Assembly (NCBI GenBank): GCA_003279615.1
Contig: QCHM01000008.1
Span: 16,721-80,720 of the forward strand
Source of the DNA: Prochlorococcus sp. AG-402-B19
GTDB lineage: Bacteria > Cyanobacteriota > Cyanobacteriia > PCC-6307 > Cyanobiaceae
Length of the DNA: 64,000 nt
Direction of reading: 5' to 3'
The notes under the pieces are model-generated. The model had not been told where the DNA came from and searched no databases. It saw nothing but the letters and a program-made list of their open reading frames with translations. Shown one piece after another: positions 60,386 to 64,000 of the stretch. Position 1 is the first letter of the stretch; every line of letters starts with the position of its first letter. Position numbers and translations under genes: made by a program.

Positions 60386-60391
60386 ATTATA
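60386..60391 (-). promoter_or_regulatory. Candidate -10 box for the Cys-rich gene
   Basis: An exact TATAAT on the minus strand about 77 bases before the ATG at 60309. No good -35 is visible. A TTTGT-centred inverted repeat (60397-60402 with 60410-60415) lies where a repressor could bind. Confidence 0.4.
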
Positions 60392-60450
60392 CTAATACAA
60401 ATGTACTATATTTGTCTATTAGTTCAAGTCACCTATTTTTTCCATTAAAG

Positions 60451-60494
60451 AAGGGAGCGAGATTTTGGTCGCTCCCTTTGAGTCAAGCACTCAA
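60451..60494 (-). ncRNA. Candidate small RNA: two adjacent hairpins
   Basis: On the minus strand TTGAGT-GCTTG-ACTCAA (60494-60478) is followed directly by a 10-bp stem AAGGGAGCGA/TCGCTCCCTT (60478-60451 region) and CTTCTTT. The layout (small hairpin, then terminator) is like the other candidate RNAs of this island, but no known motif is present and no promoter is clear. Confidence 0.35.
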
Positions 60495-60590
60495 CTGACT
60501 GAACTTAAATTTCCATCCCTTATTTAACTTTGACCCACAGAAGGTGCTGTGACTCCTAATTCAGTAATAACAAATCCAGATCAGGTGAAC

Positions 60591-60797
60591 ATGAGAAAAA
60601 ACTCCTGTTTAATCAACCACTCAATAATCTTTGTGTTTTCTGAGAATGAGTTTGAGAAGATCGAGAATCATTCTTTTTACCTCAATATTTCAACTGAAAG
60701 TAATAAGGAACAAGGTGTGGAAGTGTTCCAAGTGAGATTAAAAGGACAGAAAACCAAAGAAAGATCGATGAAAGAGTATTCGACCCATTGGTTCTGA
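60591..60797 (+). CDS. Possible small hypothetical protein (competes with minus-strand ORF)
   Basis: From an ATG at 60591, preceded by AGGTGA, a 68-residue hydrophilic sequence (IIFVFSENEFEKIENHSFYL, then a Lys-rich end). It overlaps the 44-residue minus-strand ORF over most of its second half; both are unlikely to be real. No family recognised. Confidence 0.3.
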   Translation: MRKNSCLINHSIIFVFSENEFEKIENHSFYLNISTESNKEQGVEVFQVRLKGQKTKERSMKEYSTHWF

Positions 60798-60816
60798 AAC
60801 TACGTGTTGCTTGCAT
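60682..60816 (-). CDS. 44-residue membrane peptide with strong ribosome-binding site
   Basis: The ATG at 60816 is preceded by AGGAGGTC (60822-60829) at ideal spacing. The product has a basic N-terminus and one hydrophobic stretch (LSSIFLWFSVLLISLGTLPH). Homology unknown. The ribosome site is nearly the same as that of the upstream gene at 61031 (AGGAGGTC then AA), so the two look like a pair. Confidence 0.4.
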   Translation of the reverse strand: MQATRSFRTNGSNTLSSIFLWFSVLLISLGTLPHLVPYYFQLKY

Positions 60817-60845
60817 AATTAGACCTCCTGTTAGTTCAATGTTTT

Positions 60846-61031
60846 TTAGTAGTCCATTGAGCAGTTGCCAAACTGCAAGCATTCATTCTCGTAATCGACC
60901 TCATCAAAATCAGTTTTATAATTCGAAACGAGATCGCACCAATCGTTCCCTTGCATAGGAACTCCACAAGATTTCGAGAATGTTTCTTTTACGTATTCGA
61001 TTGCATGTTTAAAAGGATTACCGCATGACAT
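60846..61031 (-). CDS. Small Cys-rich hypothetical protein
   Basis: Sixty-one residues from an ATG preceded by AGGAGGTC (61037-61044). It has Cys at the beginning, middle and end (MSCGNPFKHAIEYVKE, FSKSCGVPMQGNDWCDL, ENECLQFGNCSMDY). It may be a small folded protein with disulfides or metal. Likely cotranscribed with the 44-residue ORF 29 bases downstream. No family recognised. Confidence 0.55.
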   Translation of the reverse strand: MSCGNPFKHAIEYVKETFSKSCGVPMQGNDWCDLVSNYKTDFDEVDYENECLQFGNCSMDY

Positions 61032-61251
61032 GGTTTGACCTCCTAATAGCGCCTTGATTTATATCTACTACCACTAATCAAAAATATCTATGCAGAGAAC
61101 CCAAATGTAGAAATACCTTGGTGTTCTCACCCCTATGAATTTCCATTTAAGAGGAGTAAAACAAGATCAGCAGTCAAAGCACTTCAATTTCTGGGGTGAT
61201 CGACTCGAAGGGGGGAAACACATGCCCCCTTACTTCATTAGAGGTATCTTT

Positions 61252-61422
61252 ATGACTAGAAAAAGAGACAAGATTTGGACAGCAATCATTGCGACTAGAC
61301 AATGGTTCACCAAACTTTTTACTAGTGAGGCAGATGCTTTAGTGGATGGTTTCGGAAATAATCCACCACCAGAGATAGGACCTCAATCTTATTCAGGAGA
61401 TATTTACGATAAAGGAGATTGA
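61252..61422 (+). CDS. Small hypothetical protein
   Basis: From the ATG at 61252 (preceded by AGAGGT), 56 residues: TRKRDKIWTAIIATRQWFTK, then an acidic Gly/Pro-rich tail, PPPEIGPQSYSGDIYDKGD. The frame is open to 61135, but the upstream part is poor in protein-like sequence. It converges on the first Yfr1-like RNA. No family recognised. Confidence 0.45.
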   Translation: MTRKRDKIWTAIIATRQWFTKLFTSEADALVDGFGNNPPPEIGPQSYSGDIYDKGD

Positions 61423-61445
61423 TTTCATTCATTTAATTGCATTAA

Positions 61446-61523
61446 GAAAGGGACCCTGCTGCTTCAGCGTCCTTGAGTCCCTCTCTTCATGTACAGAACG
61501 AATTTTGGTAAGGAGTTGTTCTG
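61446..61523 (-). ncRNA. Yfr1-like small RNA, copy 1
   Basis: Minus-strand RNA candidate: a 6-bp stem CAGAAC/GTTCTG (61523-61518, 61499-61494) displays the loop AACTCCTTACC. A compound hairpin AGGGAC/GTCCCT with an inner GCTG/CAGC follows, then TTTCTT. The promoter-like TAGAAA lies eight bases before CAGAAC, exactly as in copy 2. The loop is a variant of the Yfr1 core ACTCCTCACAC. Confidence 0.55.
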
Positions 61524-61577
61524 CTTTTCCTTTTCTAATCAATTACGCAAAGGGTCTGCATCCGAAAAAATCCCTAA

Positions 61578-61691
61578 TTAGATATCGTCTTCACTGTCTC
61601 CGAATGGGTTGTATCTGAAATCAAAAATCAAAACTACTATTGTGCTTAAAAGCAGTAATCCGCAAACAACTTGGGGAGGTGGAAATATCAT
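61578..61691 (-). CDS. 37-residue single-helix membrane peptide
   Basis: I read this frame directly from the sequence. ATG at 61691, TAA at 61578-61580. The product starts MIFPPPQVVCGLLLLSTIVV, continues LIFDFRYNPFGDSEDDI, and has one membrane helix with an acidic tail. I recall small picocyanobacterial proteins with a similar RYNPFGDSEDD-like ending. The start lies 22 bases beyond the terminator of the Yfr2-like RNA. AAGTGG is a weak ribosome site. Confidence 0.6.
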   Translation of the reverse strand: MIFPPPQVVCGLLLLSTIVVLIFDFRYNPFGDSEDDI

Positions 61692-61713
61692 TAGACCACT
61701 TTATAAAAGGCAC

Positions 61714-61748
61714 AAAAAAACCGCCCAGTTCTGCAGGGCGGTTTTTTT
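61714..61748 (-). terminator. Terminator of the Yfr2-like RNA
   Basis: A 13-bp stem: seven A-T pairs plus CCGCCC/GGGCGG (61721-61726, 61736-61741), a nine-base loop and a seven-T run. It is symmetrical and could also stop plus-strand transcripts. Confidence 0.9.
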
Positions 61749-61806
61749 GTGAGATCAGGCGCAAGTGTTTCCTTGTTTCCACTGCGGAGGATCTCAACTC
61801 CTCACA
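61714..61806 (-). ncRNA. yfr2: Yfr2-like small RNA
   Basis: On the minus strand the RNA starts around TGTGAGGAGTTG (61806-61795). It then forms a stem CGCA-GTG/CAC-T-TGCG (61786-61760) whose loop carries GGAAACA twice (61780-61774 and 61772-61766), and closes with TGTGAG/CTCACA (61806-61801 with 61753-61748). It ends at the strong terminator. GGAAACA in a loop and a length of about 93 bases are hallmarks of the Yfr2 family of cyanobacterial small RNAs; I assign it by motif and fold, without a model search. Confidence 0.65.
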
Positions 61807-61897
61807 AATCAAATTTAATCAACGTCACGAAAAGAGAAATGTTGAGTATTTGAGTTCTTTAACTGTCACATGTGCCAATTCTGTATACTCAACCATT

Positions 61898-61970
61898 AAA
61901 AAAGCACCCTACTTACGCGAAGTCGAGTGCCTTTTTACAACAGAACTATTGTGTGAGGAGTTGTTCTGTT
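61898..61970 (-). ncRNA. Yfr1-like small RNA, copy 2
   Basis: Minus strand: an 8-bp stem AACAGAAC/GTTCTGTT (61970-61963, 61946-61939) with a 16-base loop holding exactly ACTCCTCACAC (61961-61951), the ultraconserved Yfr1 core. A terminator follows, GCAC...GTGC with an inner ACTT/AAGT and six Us (61930-61898). In classical Yfr1 the core lies between two hairpins, whereas here it is inside the first loop, so this is Yfr1-like rather than certain Yfr1. Confidence 0.6.
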
Positions 61971-61976
61971 ATTTAT

Positions 61977-62005
61977 TTTCTACTCCTATTTGCACCTTTT
62001 GTCAC
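61977..62005 (-). promoter_or_regulatory. Promoter of Yfr1-like RNA copy 2
   Basis: GTGACA (62005-62000) and TAGAAA (61982-61977), 17 bases apart, on the minus strand. The predicted start falls at about 61970, where the first stem begins. Confidence 0.6.
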
Positions 62006-62072
62006 TACTAAAAAGACAAACTGATTAGAACCTACAAAATAGGAATAAGAACAAAGGATCCAAGAATAAAAA

Positions 62073-62150
62073 GTGGCGACCTTTCACGATTTCTATCAAT
62101 CATTAGATCTTGAATCAAATAAACTCTCTGAGTGGATTGAGGAAAAATAG
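62073..62150 (+). CDS. Possible 25-residue leader ORF
   Basis: GTG at 62073 to TAG at 62150, reading MATFHDFYQSLDLESNKLSE and then WIEEK. The amphipathic, acidic sequence looks like coding sequence. The next gene starts six bases after its stop. No ribosome site is obvious; it could be a remnant of a longer gene's N-terminus. Confidence 0.35.
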   Translation: MATFHDFYQSLDLESNKLSEWIEEK

Positions 62151-62156
62151 AATATT

Positions 62157-62519
62157 ATGGATGAAACTTGGTTAAAAGAACTCAATCAAAGAAATCTTGA
62201 GTTGGAAGGAGAAGATAGTTCGAAATGGGATTGTGCAACTGTCTCTGTTTCGTCCTCAGTTTTAAACAAATTAAGTCAGGCAGAACAAGCGAAATTTGAG
62301 ATTACTGAATTCAAAAGAGCAACGAATGAAATTGAGCATTGGGCACGAGTAGAAGAAATATGCGATTTCTTTGGAGTTGCAGACCCTGATCTGGCAGGAG
62401 ATATCTATGTAAGAAAATTCAAAAACTTAACTGTAGATGAAGAGAGTAGATGGATGGATTTAAAAGATATTAATGACGAGATGCCTGAGGGTTTTGGCGT
62501 AAAAATCGATCGGAGTTAA
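62157..62519 (+). CDS. Hypothetical acidic protein
   Basis: A 120-residue soluble protein rich in Glu and Asp (KELNQRNLELEGEDSSKWDC at the start, ARVEEICDFFGVADPDLAGD in the middle). I do not recognise a domain or catalytic motif. GAGG 14 bases before the ATG could serve as ribosome site. It is the last gene before repeat copy C. Confidence 0.55.
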   Translation: MDETWLKELNQRNLELEGEDSSKWDCATVSVSSSVLNKLSQAEQAKFEITEFKRATNEIEHWARVEEICDFFGVADPDLAGDIYVRKFKNLTVDEESRWMDLKDINDEMPEGFGVKIDRS

Positions 62520-62951
62520 CGGAAGGCAAATAATTGTTTGCTCCCTTGCTAATGAAAATATTTGCTAATTGACGGTTCCACTTGAGTTCCACATGGTAAA
62601 AAAGGGGAGCAAATCCCTGTTCACCACTTAATAATTTGAGCAGGTGCTCTTGAGTGGGAGTAGTCCATCAGGAGAGAATCCAGTTATAAATGGTTGCTTG
62701 TCATAGGTTTGTGATATCACTCTGTCTTCGTTATCGCGAAGAAATCTTAGAAAGATGCTTTTCTCTACATTTTACTTCCTGATATATGTTTGATCGGGTA
62801 AAAATGCACCATTTCTTTGTAAGAAGATTTAGAAGTCTATTTAGGTACTGACCCTCCATATATCTACAATTGATAGTCTTAATAGAATAACATCTAATTA
62901 TTTTTCAGGTATTTACTATTTACTTTTAATCATTTACTGATTGTCGATACT
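62520..62951. other. Gene-free stretch with inverted repeat and repeat copy C
   Basis: TTTGCTCCC (62537-62545) and GGGAGCAAA (62605-62613) are perfect reverse complements 59 bases apart, enclosing two TTGCTAAT repeats (62546-62553, 62562-62569). Copy C follows at 62647, then GTGATATCAC (62711-62720) and a hairpin TCTTCG/CGAAGA (62725-62742). The rest is AT-rich with no ORF. Confidence 0.6.
62647..62690 (+). repeat. guaA 3'-end repeat, copy C (degenerate)
   Basis: CTCTTGAGTGGGAGTAGT corresponds to the guaA end (58008-58025) with two differences, and AGTTATA at 62682-62688 falls at exactly the same spacing as in copies A and B. In the guaA frame it reads GAG-TGG-GAG-TAG, so the terminal codons and the stop survive. 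The middle has drifted. Confidence 0.55.
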
Positions 62952-64000
62952 TTATGAAGTTAAGTCTCGATATCTATCATTTTCAGTTAGGATTTCTATA
63001 GCAGGTTTAAGCATCTCTTTGTAGTTTTCCCATCCTCCTATAGATTTTGAATTAATCGGTGAACGAACTTGAACTACGCTTGCGGTAGAAACTGATCGCC
63101 GATTGAGATGAGGTGTTAGGTAGGCATTATCCCATTCCCAGCCTAAATAAGAAATTAAAGATTTAATTTCTTCCTTAGGATTACTCACTAATGAATCATA
63201 ATTTAAGTCGTATATCTTTGATCGAAATTTATTCTTGTATTCTGCCATGATTTTTTCTTGATCTAAATATACTTTTGCGCAATCAATAAGGGAGGAAGAA
63301 TATTTATTTCCTCTCGCAAAATGTGCTCGGTAAATTGAGAGAATATTATCTAAAGGATTTCTAAAAGAATGAATAATTATGACATTAGGTATTTGCCTTG
63401 CAATGATACCTGTGTATTGATAATTATATAACCATTTATTGGTTGTAACTTTCCATTTTTCTTGCTCATTGTTTACTTTCTGCCAATATAATTCAGCAAG
63501 TGTTGACCCTTGAGAATTTTTTCTTTGTTGTTCGAATGATTCTTCAAGGATATTAATCTCTCCTAAGTCCTGTACACTATTATTCATAGAAAGAATTGAC
63601 TCAATTAATGTTGATCCACTTCTAGGCATTCCAACAATGAAAATACTTTGGGGATATTTTTTGTTTTCTTTTTGATTAATATCGGTTTTATTAGATTCAA
63701 CAAGTAAACTTTGGGATTTGTTGATCAGGATATCAGGTTTTGATGGGTTAAGTATGAGTTTTAATTTATTCGCCAATTCAAGGCATCTAGCACTTTCTTT
63801 ATAATTCTTTTCTTTGTGCAAAATATTTGCTCTTGCAAAGTAAATATCAATCTGATCTTTTTTTGAGTTATTTTTTAGAATATTTTCTGAAAATAGTTTA
63901 TCCTGCCATATTTGATTTTTATTTGAATAGTTCAGAGTTGACAACGAATGGAATGCTGTAGCGAAATTTGGATTAAGTTCAATTGCCTTACGAATAGATA
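62952..64000 (-). CDS. TPR-sulfotransferase (N-terminus cut by window edge)
   Basis: The frame continues upstream of a TTG at 63944 to the window edge and reads IRKAIELNPNFATAFHSLSTL there, a tetratricopeptide repeat. A further TPR-like segment, then the sulfotransferase domain follow, with SIFIVGMPRSGSTLIESIL (PAPS 5'-phosphate loop) and HSFRNPLDNILSIYRAHFAR (3'-phosphate site). PAPS-dependent sulfation of a glycan or peptide is likely, with the substrate unknown. Such TPR-sulfotransferases recur in Prochlorococcus islands and surface-polysaccharide loci. Confidence 0.85.
   Translation of the reverse strand, partial: SIRKAIELNPNFATAFHSLSTLNYSNKNQIWQDKLFSENILKNNSKKDQIDIYFARANILHKEKNYKESARCLELANKLKLILNPSKPDILINKSQSLLVESNKTDINQKENKKYPQSIFIVGMPRSGSTLIESILSMNNSVQDLGEINILEESFEQQRKNSQGSTLAELYWQKVNNEQEKWKVTTNKWLYNYQYTGIIARQIPNVIIIHSFRNPLDNILSIYRAHFARGNKYSSSLIDCAKVYLDQEKIMAEYKNKFRSKIYDLNYDSLVSNPKEEIKSLISYLGWEWDNAYLTPHLNRRSVSTASVVQVRSPINSKSIGGWENYKEMLKPAIEILTENDRYRDLTS

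Noticed and set aside
60178..60498. A 106-codon plus-strand frame antisense to the Cys-rich gene
   Set aside because: It crosses two strong hairpins and lacks a ribosome site, while the minus-strand gene has a good one.
61795..61806. CAACTCCTCACA on the plus strand, looking like a third Yfr1-type core
   Set aside because: No flanking CAGAAC/GTTCTG stem, promoter or terminator on that strand. It is better explained as the complement of the 5' end of the Yfr2-like RNA.
61640..62011. A 123-codon plus-strand frame across the island
   Set aside because: It runs through the Yfr2-like terminator stem and both complementary loop segments; its composition follows the RNA structures, not a protein. 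The same applies to the minus-strand frame 61621-61812.
1..64000. CRISPR arrays, tRNA or rRNA genes, insertion sequences
   Set aside because: I looked for regularly spaced repeats, T-loop-like GTTCGAAT motifs and transposase motifs and saw none; short or diverged tRNAs could be missed by eye.

Overview
This is an AT-rich (roughly one-third GC) stretch of cyanobacterial chromosome, almost certainly Prochlorococcus. The evidence is the gene order dnaN, PRC-barrel gene, purL, purF, gyrA-like, TPR gene, queG, DUF502, nusB, ftsY, argH, which is the classic start of Prochlorococcus chromosome annotations, together with Tic20/Ycf60, DUF3134, DUF1400, the short marine sucrose-phosphate synthase, gap2 and cbiD. 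I found no tRNA, rRNA, CRISPR array or insertion sequence.

Region 1 (1-21.4 kb) holds housekeeping genes on both strands. They are an edge-truncated O-antigen ligase/IctB-like gene, purU, a thiO/DadA-type oxidase, dnaK, aroE, a Tic20-like gene, rpsF, argG, small membrane proteins, DUF3134, mraY, sps, uvrA, recN, an ABC1 kinase, a DUF1400 protein and thrC. Region 2 (21.4-21.8 kb) is a gene-free stretch that reads as oriC: DnaA boxes, then a short GC step, a DnaA-trio tract and an AT-rich segment just before dnaN. Region 3 (21.8-58.0 kb) is the conserved right flank: purine synthesis (purL, purF, guaA), secretion and translation factors (ftsY, nusB, efp, rsgA), the chaperone pair grpE-dnaJ, peptidoglycan synthesis (murB, murC), gap2, thiL, accB, pdxA and cbiD.

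Region 4 (58.0-62.9 kb) is accessory DNA beginning at the guaA stop codon. The last codons of guaA plus about 50 downstream bases recur as an imperfect 71-bp direct repeat at 59647-59717, and more weakly at 62647-62690. Each copy keeps a stop codon in the same place. This is what repeated integration at the guaA 3' end would leave. Between the first two copies lie a YgjP-type metallopeptidase and what looks like an HsdM head joined to an HsdR tail, the scar of a deleted type I restriction system. Between the second and third copies are short orphan genes and a cluster of small-RNA-like structures on the minus strand. Two are sister hairpin RNAs displaying the Yfr1-type core (ACTCCTCACAC, exact in one copy). 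Between them lies a Yfr2-like RNA with two GGAAACA motifs and a strong terminator. Its 5' end is complementary to both sister loops. A 37-residue membrane peptide gene begins 22 bases past that terminator.

Region 5 (62.9-64 kb) is the start of a TPR-sulfotransferase gene cut by the window edge. The clearest candidates for something little described are the Yfr1-like/Yfr2-like cluster and the repeated guaA 3' end.
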